A stretch of DNA of 64,000 nucleotides from Rhizobium sp. AAP43 (GCF_001296045.1 NZ_LJHS01000004.1:1-64000); one strand, 5' to 3'. Shown: positions 34,100 to 42,518, counted from the first letter of the stretch. Notes: generated by a model not told the origin, from the letters alone. Translations and numbers: made by a program.

Positions 34100-35115
34100 C
34101 CGAGGCTCTCGTCCTGTTCCAGAGGCATGTCGCGTGGGGCCGCCGCCCGCATCAGCCGGTCGTTGATCGCCTCACCGAGGCCGGTGTCGGGGATGGATAC
34201 GACAGCAATGCCAGAGGAGCCCGATGCATCGGCCTGTTTCAGATAGGCAAAGAGATGGCTTGCTGCCTCGGCAAGGTCGCCGGCAGGGCTAAGGTCGAGC
34301 ACCAGGGCCGCCGTGTCGTCGCCCTCGATCCGCCGCCCGCCGAACGTGATCAACGCCTCACGGGCCTCGATCCTGTCGGCTTCAAGACGAACAGGGGCAT
34401 TCGGGGCATAGTGGGAGGCCAGCATGCCTGGGGCCTCAATGGCCGCCGTACCCGCCGCCTTCGGCCGCTCAACCGACATGCCCGTCACGCTTTCGATCGC
34501 TTCGACCGAAATGCCCCCCGGTCGCAACAGGCGGATGCGGCCGTCCTCGACCTTGAGGATTGTCGATTCCACGCCGACTGGGCAGGGGCCGCCATCGATG
34601 ACGAGTTCGATCCTCTCGCCGAGATCTGCCTCGACATGCGCCGCAGTCGTCGGGCTGATCCGGCCGGAGGAATTGGCGCTGGGGGCGGCAAGCGGTCGAC
34701 CGAAGCGGGCGATCAGCTCGCCGGCAAAGCCCTCCGGCACGCGGATGCCGACACTGTCGAGACCGGCGGTCGCCAGCGGATGAATGGGGGTGGTGGAACG
34801 AAGCGGCAGGACGAGTGTCAGCGGTCCCGGCCAGAATTGCTCGGCCAGCCGCCGCGACAAGGGATCAAAGACCGCATGCGTCTCCGCCATGGCAAGATCG
34901 GCCATGTGGCAGATCAGCGGGTTGAAGCGCGGCCGTCCCTTCGTTTCATAGATTGCGGTGATGGCCGCCGGATTGCAGGCATCGGCTGCAAGTCCATAGA
35001 CCGTCTCGGTAGGTATGGCGATTGGTCGCGCGTGCGAAAGCACCGTGACCGCAGCACCGATTGCCGCTGCCCGTGCTTCACTTCCCACATCGCCGATTGC
35101 AATCATCTTGGCCAT
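34096..35115 (-). CDS. Threonylcarbamoyl-AMP synthase (Sua5/YrdC/YwlC)
   Basis: First enzyme of the t6A tRNA modification: makes threonylcarbamoyl-AMP from threonine, bicarbonate and ATP. The 339-aa protein is the longer Sua5 type. The YrdC domain (residues about 15-200) has PTETVYGLAADA, KGRPRFNPL and PSANSSGRISPT; the C-terminal Sua5 domain follows a linker near PGMLASHYAP. The start is ATG at 35115 or 35106; a GTG at 35121 is also in frame. First gene of a two-gene operon with the FAD oxidase. Confidence 0.92.
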   Translation of the reverse strand: MAKMIAIGDVGSEARAAAIGAAVTVLSHARPIAIPTETVYGLAADACNPAAITAIYETKGRPRFNPLICHMADLAMAETHAVFDPLSRRLAEQFWPGPLTLVLPLRSTTPIHPLATAGLDSVGIRVPEGFAGELIARFGRPLAAPSANSSGRISPTTAAHVEADLGERIELVIDGGPCPVGVESTILKVEDGRIRLLRPGGISVEAIESVTGMSVERPKAAGTAAIEAPGMLASHYAPNAPVRLEADRIEAREALITFGGRRIEGDDTAALVLDLSPAGDLAEAASHLFAYLKQADASGSSGIAVVSIPDTGLGEAINDRLMRAAAPRDMPLEQDESLG

Positions 35116-35330
35116 TCGCACCGTCCGGGCTTTGTTTCCACCGTCCTTAGCGCGTTCGGCTCCTGAGGATCAAATGGGTTTTTGTCGCGGTGATCCGACG
35201 AATTTTAGCCCATTGAAATTTAAGGGAGCAGAATTCCTTACAATTTTAGCTGTCGATGTAACTGAAAGAAAGAAGTCTTCTGTTTAGGTGGCATGCAAGG
35301 GACAAGAATGCCTCAAGTGGGAACCATCAG

Positions 35331-36410
35331 ATGCAGCAAGTCAAGAATCCTGCCACCAGCATTGCGCTTCGGGTCGCCACCGCCATGCACCAGATGGGCA
35401 TCGATGGCCTGCCGCGCAATTACGAACTCGTTTATGAAGCCTATTCGGGCAACAATCCGGAACTGGTTCGCGATTTCATCGCGCTGGGCAAGGTCAAGAC
35501 GCAGGAAGCGCTCGACGAACTGGGCCGCCGTTATCTGCCCCACCATCACGAAGATGGCCTGCTGGCCCGCCAGAACGGCCAGGTGCGCGCCGAGATGAGC
35601 AACTTCATCACGCTGCTCAACGAGGAAAAGATCTCCCTGACGGACTATGGTCGCGTTATCGGCCATGCCTCGAAGTCGATCATGACCGAGGTCGAGCTGG
35701 AAGGCACGCCGCTCGGCCAGTCGATCAAGATGCTGAAAGCCGCAACCGAGAAACGCGCGCATCAGAACAGCAATGTTGTGCGGGCCGTGGTCGACAAGAC
35801 CGCGTCGCTGGCCGACATGCAGCGCGAGGCTGAAGAGGCAGAGGCCGCAAAATTCGTCGATCCGGTCACCCGGCTTGCCAGCCGCCGCGCCTTCAACAAG
35901 GCGGTCGCCAAGATCTATTCCAATGCCGATATGCCCGTGCTGTGTGGCGTCGCAATCGGTGAAATCGATGACTATGTCCGCATTCAGGAGCAGATGGGCC
36001 CGGCTGTGGCCGAGCGCTTCCTTCTTCAGGTGGGCAAGGTGCTGGAGGCCGTGTCGGGCGGTGGCGACCTGGCTTGCCGCTTCGACGGTGGCCGTTTCGG
36101 TCTTCTGCTCTATACATCCGACCGTGACGAGGTTTCCCGCGTCGTCGATCTGGTCCGCGCCAAGCTGAAGGCCAGTTCGCTCGTCGGCTCCAACGGCGGC
36201 CGAAGCCTCGGACAACTCACCATGTCCTTCGGCATCTGCTTCTCCGAGCAGGCCCCGAACGCCTTCGACTTCACCAATTTCGCCGACAAGGCGCTGGCCA
36301 CGTCGCGCACCAATGGCGGCGATGCGGTCACCATCTACGGCGCCAATGACTATGTGTCCAAGGACTGGCTGCTCTACAAGAAGAAGCCGGTCGGCGGCTT
36401 CGGCGCATGA
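35331..36410 (+). CDS. Degenerate GGDEF-domain protein
   Basis: A cytoplasmic protein of 359 aa. The N-terminal 165 residues are helical with no recognised sensor. The C-terminal GGDEF domain (about residues 170-340) begins FVDPVTRLASRRAF, but the active-site loop reads D252-G-G-R-F256 instead of GGDEF, so the metal- and substrate-binding acidic pair is lost. It is unlikely to make cyclic di-GMP and may instead act as a binding or scaffold protein. No EAL domain. Monocistronic. Confidence 0.85.
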   Translation: MQQVKNPATSIALRVATAMHQMGIDGLPRNYELVYEAYSGNNPELVRDFIALGKVKTQEALDELGRRYLPHHHEDGLLARQNGQVRAEMSNFITLLNEEKISLTDYGRVIGHASKSIMTEVELEGTPLGQSIKMLKAATEKRAHQNSNVVRAVVDKTASLADMQREAEEAEAAKFVDPVTRLASRRAFNKAVAKIYSNADMPVLCGVAIGEIDDYVRIQEQMGPAVAERFLLQVGKVLEAVSGGGDLACRFDGGRFGLLLYTSDRDEVSRVVDLVRAKLKASSLVGSNGGRSLGQLTMSFGICFSEQAPNAFDFTNFADKALATSRTNGGDAVTIYGANDYVSKDWLLYKKKPVGGFGA

Positions 36411-36440
36411 TCGAGCCCGATCAGCGCACCGAGGCTCCGC

Positions 36441-37037
36441 TCACATCTTTGCGATGATGGCGCGCAGAGCCTCGTCGCGGGCTCCGAGCATCAGGACGTT
36501 CTTCAGCGCCTGTTTGGGGTCGCGTGTGTTGAACAGCAGCCCGTTGTCGCGCACGCTCTTGTCGAGGGTCATGGCACTCGCTTCCTTGTCGGGGCGGATA
36601 GCGACAGCGAAATACATCCGGTCATAATTCGGTTTGATGTGACGAAAGAATTGCCGGTCATCGCCGATTTCCGCCTGGAAATTGGCAATGTAAAACGCCC
36701 ATCGGACCTTGGAAAACTTGCGGGATGACGTGTGTGCTGCCGTGACGTGGCAGTAGCCGAGATGGGGAATTTCATCGAGCGTCCGGTGGAAGATCATCTT
36801 CGGAAACTGGATCGAACGGTGGAAGCTGTTGATCTGCTTGTGTGTCTTTGCCCCCGCTGCCTCCAGCCTGCGGCCCGTGCGCTCAGCGACTTCTTCATAG
36901 GTCAGATAGCGGCGTTCGTCTGGAACCCAGTCTTCCAGATGTTGCGCGAAAGGACCGTGTCTGAGGTAGTCGGAAGCCTTGTTGTTGCGTGCGGGTTGCG
37001 ATGTCCGGGCCGTCTCGAAATATATATGCTTTTGCAT
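36441..37037 (-). CDS. Hypothetical protein A of a tandem paralogous pair
   Basis: A 198-aa soluble protein with no signal peptide or membrane helix; family not recognised. From residue 34 on it aligns without gaps to the protein of the next minus-strand gene at 37271-37873 (about 64 % identical by hand count). Shared blocks are DERRYLTYEEVAERTG, FPKxIFHRTL, PHLGYCHVTAA, VRWAFYIANF, RMYFAVA and NVLMLGAR. The first 33 residues differ. An inverted repeat AACTGT-N8-ACAGTT lies 40 bases upstream. No function can be proposed. Confidence 0.75.
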   Translation of the reverse strand: MQKHIYFETARTSQPARNNKASDYLRHGPFAQHLEDWVPDERRYLTYEEVAERTGRRLEAAGAKTHKQINSFHRSIQFPKMIFHRTLDEIPHLGYCHVTAAHTSSRKFSKVRWAFYIANFQAEIGDDRQFFRHIKPNYDRMYFAVAIRPDKEASAMTLDKSVRDNGLLFNTRDPKQALKNVLMLGARDEALRAIIAKM

Positions 37038-37076
37038 GGGAAAGAGTGTCCCCTTGGATGCCTCTGTAACGGTGGC

Positions 37077-37096
37077 AACTGTAACTTTTCACAGTT
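37077..37096. promoter_or_regulatory. Inverted repeat upstream of hypothetical A
   Basis: AACTGT - 8 bases - ACAGTT, in an AT-rich stretch 40 bases before the ATG at 37037. Possible operator; no regulator is known. Confidence 0.35.
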
Positions 37097-37270
37097 AACT
37101 GCAATTTTCGGTTATTGGAATTTTCGGATAAAAAGGGCTGAAAAAGTGAGCGATTTCCGTTGTGGTGAAAATTTGCGCACGGGCGCCGTCCGGATCTCCG
37201 GACGTCCACGGAATTCGGATGTTTGGTGGTGAACAGGGAGCCGCCGCTGCGAATGCGGCTGTTCCGTCGC

Positions 37271-37873
37271 TCAGAGCTTTTGAATGATTTTGCGCAATTC
37301 CGCGTTGCGGGCGCCCAGCATCAACACGTTGCGCAGAGCTTCCTGTGGGTCCTGCGTGGTGAACAAGAGGCCATTCTCGCGCACCGTCCGGTCGATCGCC
37401 ATCGCCTTGGTTTCCGCCTCCGGCTTCATCGCGACGGCAAAATACATACGGGCATAGCTTTGCCGGATCTGGTCGAAGAAGGAATCGCTGCCGCCGAGCT
37501 CTGCCACGAAGTTGGCGATATAGAAGGCCCAGCGCACATCGGCATATTGCGCGAAGTTCGTCCGTGCTGCAGTCACATGGCAATAGCCCAGATGCGGACT
37601 GTTGTTCAGCGTGCGGTGGAAGATGAGTTTTGGAAAGCGGATGTCGCGGTGCACCGCATTGATGCGCGCATGGGTCGTCTCGGCTGCTGCCTCAAGCCGC
37701 TTGCCGGTTCGCTCGGCAACTTCTTCATAGGTCAGATAGCGTCGTTCGTCGGCCAGCCAGTCTTCGCGGCTGCGCGAAATGCGACCTGTGCGCAAGAACT
37801 CGGTATGCTGTGCCTTTGCCAGCGCCTTCGCGTCGCTTTTCTTTGGCGATGCGTAATATCTGAGTTTCTGCAT
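37271..37873 (-). CDS. Hypothetical protein B of a tandem paralogous pair
   Basis: A 200-aa soluble protein, paralogue of the gene at 36441-37037 and in the same orientation. Conserved single cysteine in PHLGYCHVTAA, and the run ERRYLTYEEVAERTGKRLE. The N-terminal 35 residues are basic and unlike those of protein A. The 233 bases between the copies contain no similarity obvious by eye, so each copy may have its own promoter. The pair looks like an old duplication that has been kept. Family and role unknown. Confidence 0.75.
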   Translation of the reverse strand: MQKLRYYASPKKSDAKALAKAQHTEFLRTGRISRSREDWLADERRYLTYEEVAERTGKRLEAAAETTHARINAVHRDIRFPKLIFHRTLNNSPHLGYCHVTAARTNFAQYADVRWAFYIANFVAELGGSDSFFDQIRQSYARMYFAVAMKPEAETKAMAIDRTVRENGLLFTTQDPQEALRNVLMLGARNAELRKIIQKL

Positions 37874-38192
37874 ATCGATATCCCGGCCCTGACAGACGCG
37901 CGCGAGAAAAGCGCGACGCAGCCTGATTGATGGCGATTTGCAGATAGTATCGCTGAAACACGTTTCCCGAAGCTTGCCATTCGCAAAAGCTCAAAAGATC
38001 TCCGCCGTTGGCCATTTTGCGCCATCGTGACCTGTCGTTCGGAATGCGGCATTGCTTAGACGCAAGTAAAGTAACGAAAATTTCTCCACGGGCGCTGGAC
38101 AAGCGAAGTTGCGACATGTCGCAAACACTTCCGGCCGTGTCGTTTCGCAGTGCGGCGAGAATTTCGACCGTGTGATTAGATGAACCCAAGCT
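37874..38192. other. Divergent intergenic region before the riboswitch
   Basis: About 320 bases between hypothetical B and the riboswitch. Contains the 16-base palindrome at 38109-38124 and a possible extended -10 (TGATTAGAT, 38173-38181) for the riboswitch transcript. No gene seen. Confidence 0.45.
38109..38124. promoter_or_regulatory. Perfect 16-base palindrome
   Basis: TTGCGACA TGTCGCAA is fully symmetric. It lies about 60 bases upstream of the likely transcription start of the riboswitch/gbcA operon and is a good operator candidate, regulator unknown. Confidence 0.5.
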
Positions 38193-38366
38193 CGAGGTGC
38201 CGCCCAGCTAGGGAGGGTGGAAATCGGGAAGCCGGTCAAAATCCGGCGCTGCCCCCGCAACGGTGGTGGAGAATGCGCTTCGGCAAAAGGCCACTGGGGG
38301 CAACCCTGGGAAGGCGCCGGCGCGGTCCGTGAATGGACCACTCCTTAGCCCGGAAACCAGCCTCGG
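38193..38366 (+). promoter_or_regulatory. Cobalamin (AdoCbl-type) riboswitch
   Basis: Conserved blocks of the B12 element occur in order: GGTGCC at 38196, GGGAAGCCGGTCAAAATCC at 38226-38244, GCCCCCGCAAC at 38251-38261, CCACTG at 38291 paired with TGGGAAGGC at 38307-38315, and the terminal CCGGAAACCAGCC at 38350-38362. The element sits 114 bases ahead of the gbcA-like ATG at 38480. Binding of a cobalamin normally lowers expression. The expression platform contains no obvious U-tract terminator, so control at translation is likely. Confidence 0.93.
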
Positions 38367-38479
38367 GAAACGAACATTCAAGGTCGCGGAGGGCGGCCGG
38401 AGATGCGTCAGGTCCGTTTCCCAAGGAAGCGGGGCGATCCTTCTCCGCTCTTCTCCGCCAGCGCTTAAACGAGGACGAC

Positions 38480-39724
38480 ATGGACCTGCAGGCGACGATA
38501 CTGCGACAGCTCAAGAACCGCCGCGAGGGTTTCTCCCTCGAGCAGCCCTTCTATATCGACCAGGATTACTTCAAGCTCGATATGGAGCAGATCTGGTATC
38601 GCGATTGGCTGTTTGTCGGCCATGATTGCGAAATCCCGCGCGCCGGCAACTATTTCACCGCGCAGATCGGCGATTATCCCGTCGTCATGGTGCGCGGCAA
38701 GGATCAGGTCATCCGCGCCTTCCACAACACCTGCCGCCATCGCGGCCACCGCGTCTGCACCCAGGATCGCGGCGCATCTGCCAAGCTCGTCTGTCCCTAT
38801 CACCAGTGGACCTACGATCTCGATGGCTCGCTCGTCTTTGCCCGCCAGATGGGCGAAACCTTTGACAAGAGCGAATTCGGCCTGAAGACCGTGCATTGCG
38901 AAAGCGTCGCCGGCTACATCTTCATCTGCCTGGCCAATGAAGCCCCCGATTTCGCCCCCGTCCGCGCCTCGATCGAGCCCTACATGAAGCCGCACCGGCT
39001 GTGGGAGGCGAAGGTCGCCCACCAGAACACCATCATCGAGAAGGGCAACTGGAAGCTCGTCTGGGAAAACAACCGCGAGTGCTATCACTGCGCCGGCAAT
39101 CACCCGGAGCTCTGCCGCACTTATCCGGAAGCCCCGACCGCAACCGGCGTGCAGGGCGCAGGCGACGACCCGTTCATCTCCGAACACTGGGCGCGCTGCG
39201 AAGCTGCAGGCCTGCCGTCCGAGTTCAAGATGGACCCGTCCGGCCAATTCCGCACCGCCCGCATGCCTCTGATCCAGGATGCCGAAAGCTACACCATGTC
39301 CGGCAAGCGTGCGGTGAAGAAGCCGCTCTCGGCCGAGGTCCCGATCAGCCATATCGGCACCATGCTGCTCTTCCACTATCCGACGACCTGGAACCACATT
39401 CTTGGCGACCATGCGATTTCCTTCCGCGTGCTGCCGCTCTCGGCTGAGGAAACCGCCGTCACCACCACCTGGCTGGTCAACAAGGATGCAGTCGAAGGCG
39501 TTGACTACGACCTCGAGGAACTGACCCATGTCTGGAACATGACCAATGATCAGGACCGGTCGATCGTCGAAGAAAATGCCTTTGGCATCCGCTCGCCGGC
39601 CTATGAGCCCGGTCCTTACTCGGTGGACCACGAAGGCGGTGTGATGCAGTTCGTCGAATGGTACACGACCTTCATGATCAACCGTTTGCAGGGCGACAAG
39701 GCCCGCATCACAGCGGTGGCGTGA
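38480..39724 (+). CDS. GbcA-like Rieske oxygenase (glycine betaine demethylase type)
   Basis: Rieske non-haem-iron oxygenase large subunit of 414 aa. The Rieske cluster is bound by C85-x-H87 and C105-x2-H108. The mononuclear iron site follows in EKGNWKLVWENNRECYHC. The C-terminal block DAVEGVDYDLEELTHVWN and AYEPGPYSVDHEGGV match GbcA-type enzymes that remove a methyl group from quaternary ammonium compounds such as glycine betaine or stachydrine. Substrate is inferred. The ATG at 38480 has GAGGA 4-9 bases upstream. It is preceded by a cobalamin riboswitch and followed after 1 base by its reductase. Confidence 0.9.
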   Translation: MDLQATILRQLKNRREGFSLEQPFYIDQDYFKLDMEQIWYRDWLFVGHDCEIPRAGNYFTAQIGDYPVVMVRGKDQVIRAFHNTCRHRGHRVCTQDRGASAKLVCPYHQWTYDLDGSLVFARQMGETFDKSEFGLKTVHCESVAGYIFICLANEAPDFAPVRASIEPYMKPHRLWEAKVAHQNTIIEKGNWKLVWENNRECYHCAGNHPELCRTYPEAPTATGVQGAGDDPFISEHWARCEAAGLPSEFKMDPSGQFRTARMPLIQDAESYTMSGKRAVKKPLSAEVPISHIGTMLLFHYPTTWNHILGDHAISFRVLPLSAEETAVTTTWLVNKDAVEGVDYDLEELTHVWNMTNDQDRSIVEENAFGIRSPAYEPGPYSVDHEGGVMQFVEWYTTFMINRLQGDKARITAVA

Positions 39725-39725
39725 G

Positions 39726-40811
39726 ATGAATATCGCCGTCACCCAGTATCGCCATGTCGATGAGATGCGCCCCTGGTCCGACCGGGAGCATCTCCTTGAG
39801 TGTGTTGCCGTCACGCCGGAAGCCCCCGACGTGATGACCTTCACCTTCAAGCCGAACAAGCCCGGCCTCTGGTTCCGTTATCTGCCCGGCCAGTTCGTGA
39901 CGCTCGAAATCCCTGTCGGCCCCGAGCCGGTGATGCGCACCTATACCCTGTCGTCGAGCCCGTCTCGTCCCTATACGGTGGCGGTCACGGTCAAGGCGCA
40001 GGCCGACAGTATCGGCACGCGTTGGATGTTCGATCACCTGAAGCCGGGCATGGCGCTGAAGGCGATCGGGCCGCTGGGTGACTTCTCCTACGCAAAGCAC
40101 CCGGGCAGGAAATACCTCTTCATCTCCGCCGGCTCCGGCATCACGCCGATGGTGTCGATGACGCGCGATATGGCAGATCGGGCACCCGATAGCGATATCA
40201 CCTTCCTCAATTGTGCCCGCTCCCCTGATGACATCATCTTTCGCTGGGAGCTGGAGGCCAAGGCGCGCGAGATGCCGCATCTCACGCTCGGCTTCATTGT
40301 CGAGCAAGTCTCGCGCGGCCAGCTCTGGTCGGGCCTGAAGGGTCGTATCGACAAGGCGAAAATCGCACTCCTGGCGCCTGACTTCCTTGAGCGCACCGTG
40401 TTCTGCTGTGGACCGGCGCCCTTCATGGCAACCGTTCGTGAAGCGCTCGAAGGCGCCGGCTTCGACATGAAGCAGTATCACGAGGAAGCCTTCCAGCCAG
40501 TCAAGCCGGAACTGCCGATCGTGGTCGCCGACCATTCGGACGGCGAAGCGGCAACCAAGGTCACCTTTGCCATGTCGGGCAAGGACGGTCTTTGTGCGCC
40601 GGGCCATACCGTGTTGCAGGCGGCGCGTGCCGCCGGCGTTCGCATCGGCGCGGCCTGCGAGTCTGGCCTTTGCGGCACCTGCAAGGTGATGAAGCTGTCC
40701 GGCGAGGTTGAGATGGACCACAATGGCGGCATTCTCGACGACGAGATCGACGAGGGCTACATCCTTGCCTGCTGTTCCCGCCCGAAAGGCGATATCGAGA
40801 TCGAGGCCTGA
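39726..40811 (+). CDS. GbcB-like hybrid oxidoreductase (FAD/NAD plus 2Fe-2S)
   Basis: Electron-donating partner of the Rieske oxygenase, 361 aa. An FNR-like module comes first: FAD-binding RTYTLSSSP, NAD-binding ISAGSGITPMVSM and CCGPAPFMATVREAL. A plant-type ferredoxin domain (about residues 280-361) is fused at the C-terminus, with the cluster cysteines in CESGLCGTC and the final cysteine in ILACCSRP. One base separates it from gbcA, so they form one transcription unit under the riboswitch. Confidence 0.92.
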   Translation: MNIAVTQYRHVDEMRPWSDREHLLECVAVTPEAPDVMTFTFKPNKPGLWFRYLPGQFVTLEIPVGPEPVMRTYTLSSSPSRPYTVAVTVKAQADSIGTRWMFDHLKPGMALKAIGPLGDFSYAKHPGRKYLFISAGSGITPMVSMTRDMADRAPDSDITFLNCARSPDDIIFRWELEAKAREMPHLTLGFIVEQVSRGQLWSGLKGRIDKAKIALLAPDFLERTVFCCGPAPFMATVREALEGAGFDMKQYHEEAFQPVKPELPIVVADHSDGEAATKVTFAMSGKDGLCAPGHTVLQAARAAGVRIGAACESGLCGTCKVMKLSGEVEMDHNGGILDDEIDEGYILACCSRPKGDIEIEA

Positions 40812-40830
40812 GACAAGATTCCTTCATGTG

Positions 40831-40897
40831 AAGGCGGCGGTCCGGCATCGCCGCCTTCGATACGCCTGACTGGAGGGCTGCTGCCCTCCATGTTTCT
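40831..40897 (+). terminator. Two stem-loops after the gbcAB-like operon
   Basis: First stem GAAGGCGGCG / CGCCGCCTTC (40831-40859) without a U-run. Second stem TGGAGGGC / GCCCTCCA (40871-40890) followed by TGTTTCT. The second is the more likely terminator. Confidence 0.6.
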
Positions 40898-41092
40898 CCC
40901 GATATGCATGGAACATCCGGCTGTTCTCGCCGTTGAACAGGGCTGGCGCACGCCAGGTTTCGTGATCCACCGTGAAAACTGGTGAATAGGATGTTAATCC
41001 TCAGTTCAGGCGGTGGCCGATAACCTCGGGTCAAGATCAGCGCGAAGCTCTCGCAAGCGTAGAGATCTCGAAAACATGCAGGGAGAAATATC

Positions 41093-41548
41093 ATGAAGAC
41101 TGCATTGAAGCATACCGCAACCCTCGCGCTCGCAGCCGTGATGGCGCTGGGCAGCCTCGTGCCGGCTCAGGCAGCGACCGTCGTTCGCCCAAACGCACCG
41201 GTCAGCGTCAGCTCGGAAGCAACGCAGGTTCAGTATCGTCGCGACCGTTACGAGCGTTATGATCGTTACGAACGTCACGGCTATTATCGCGGTCACCGCG
41301 GCTATCGTGATCGCCGCGCCGGTTATCGTTATCACAATGGCTACTGGTATCCGCTGGCAGCCTTTGCGGCTGGTGCGATCATCGGTGGCGCCATTGCCAG
41401 CCAGCCGCGTCCGGTGGCGCCGTCTGCTGGTCTCAATCCGCGCCACTACGACTGGTGTGCGGTCCGGTACCGGTCCTACGACCGCTACTCCAACACCTTC
41501 CAGCCGTATAACGGCCCGCGTCAGCAGTGCCTGTCCCCTTATTATTGA
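41093..41548 (+). CDS. BA14K family protein
   Basis: A 151-aa envelope protein with a signal peptide (cleavage near AQAA, residue 27). The middle is rich in Arg and Tyr (RRDRYERYDRYERHGYYRG), followed by a glycine/alanine membrane-like helix (AAFAAGAIIGGAIAS). The C-terminal block HYDWCAVRYRSYDRYSNTFQ with QQCLSPYY is the BA14K signature, containing two cysteines. The Brucella homologue is immunoreactive and lectin-like; the role in rhizobia is unknown. Terminator follows. Confidence 0.88.
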   Translation: MKTALKHTATLALAAVMALGSLVPAQAATVVRPNAPVSVSSEATQVQYRRDRYERYDRYERHGYYRGHRGYRDRRAGYRYHNGYWYPLAAFAAGAIIGGAIASQPRPVAPSAGLNPRHYDWCAVRYRSYDRYSNTFQPYNGPRQQCLSPYY

Positions 41549-41603
41549 GTGGTCTGATGTGGCGGGCGTAAGCCCGGCACAGGCTTGATGATGTCTTCTA
41601 CGA

Positions 41604-41637
41604 GGCCACCTGCAGCAACTGCCGCAGGTGGCTTTTT
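41604..41637 (+). terminator. Terminator of the BA14K gene
   Basis: Perfect 9-bp stem GCCACCTGC / GCAGGTGGC with a 10-base loop, followed by TTTTT. Confidence 0.9.
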
Positions 41638-41680
41638 CGTCGTCGGAACAAGGCCATTCCCTAACGGCATTCGCCCGGCA

Positions 41681-41695
41681 TTAACCATTTGTTAA
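41681..41695 (+). promoter_or_regulatory. CtrA-type box upstream of minCDE
   Basis: TTAA CCATTTG TTAA, an exact TTAA-N7-TTAA site, 42 bases before the minC ATG. In Sinorhizobium, control of min genes by CtrA has been reported, which supports the reading. Confidence 0.8.
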
Positions 41696-41736
41696 CCACG
41701 ACGCAGTTAGTCATGGTCAACGATTTGTTTACGTAG

Positions 41737-42489
41737 ATGACCAAAGTGCTAACCGAACCTCGCTCTATCCGCATCAAAGGCAGATCCTTCCTGGCCGTCG
41801 TCCTGACGCCGGACCTTCCGTTCGACGACTGGTTGGCCCGCCTCGACGATCTGGCGGCACGCTCGGCCGGCTTCTTCCTTGGCAGGCCTGTCGTTCTCGA
41901 CATTTCGGAGATCGACACCGACCGCCCGCAGCTGAAGTCGCTGATTGCAGAGCTTGCAGCACGCAATGTCAGCGTCATGGGTATCGAGGGTGGTCGCCCG
42001 TCGCTGATTGAGCCTGGCATGCCGCCCGCCCTGAAGGGTGGCCGCGCAGCAGCTGACTACGAAGTGCCGGAGAGCGATCCGGTCCCGGCCAAATCCGCCG
42101 GGCGTTCGGAAAAGCCGGTGGCCGCGCCGACGCCCGTTGTTGTCGAAGCGCGTGAGGCGACACCGTCGCTGATCGTGCGCGAGACGGTGCGGTCTGGCCA
42201 GTCGGTCATCTATACGCAGGGCGACGTGACCGTGATCGGTTCGGTCGCCTCCGGCGCGGAAATCATCGCTGGCGGATCTGTGCACATTTATGGCGCGCTG
42301 CGCGGTCGGGCTTTGGCCGGCTGTGTCGGCAATGCCGATGCGCGGATCTTTTGCCGAAAATTCGAATCTGAACTCGTGGCGATCGACGGCGTCTATGCCA
42401 TGGCCGACGACATGAGTTCTGAACTGCGGGGTCATCCCGTCCAGCTCTGGCTGGAAGGCGATGCCATCAAGGCGGAGAAAATGACGTGA
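41737..42489 (+). CDS. minC: Septum site-determining protein MinC
   Basis: FtsZ-polymerisation inhibitor of 250 aa. The N-terminal FtsZ-binding domain runs to about residue 100, followed by a proline/alanine-rich linker and the C-terminal beta-helix domain (QSVIYTQGDVTVIGSVASGAEIIAGGSVHIYG), which dimerises and binds MinD. The conserved RGRALAG and DARIFCRKFESELVAI blocks are present. First gene of minCDE, with a CtrA-type box upstream. Confidence 0.95.
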   Translation: MTKVLTEPRSIRIKGRSFLAVVLTPDLPFDDWLARLDDLAARSAGFFLGRPVVLDISEIDTDRPQLKSLIAELAARNVSVMGIEGGRPSLIEPGMPPALKGGRAAADYEVPESDPVPAKSAGRSEKPVAAPTPVVVEAREATPSLIVRETVRSGQSVIYTQGDVTVIGSVASGAEIIAGGSVHIYGALRGRALAGCVGNADARIFCRKFESELVAIDGVYAMADDMSSELRGHPVQLWLEGDAIKAEKMT

Positions 42490-42518
42490 CACATGCCGGG
42501 GATCAACAGGAGACGAAC

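Noticed and set aside
38860..39860. Antisense 464-codon frame opposite gbcA
   Set aside because: Mirrors the Rieske gene, which has intact iron-binding motifs; no independent support.
41220..41340. Tandem-repeat appearance of CGTTA/CGTGA units
   Set aside because: It encodes the Arg/Tyr-rich segment of the BA14K protein and is explained by that amino acid composition.
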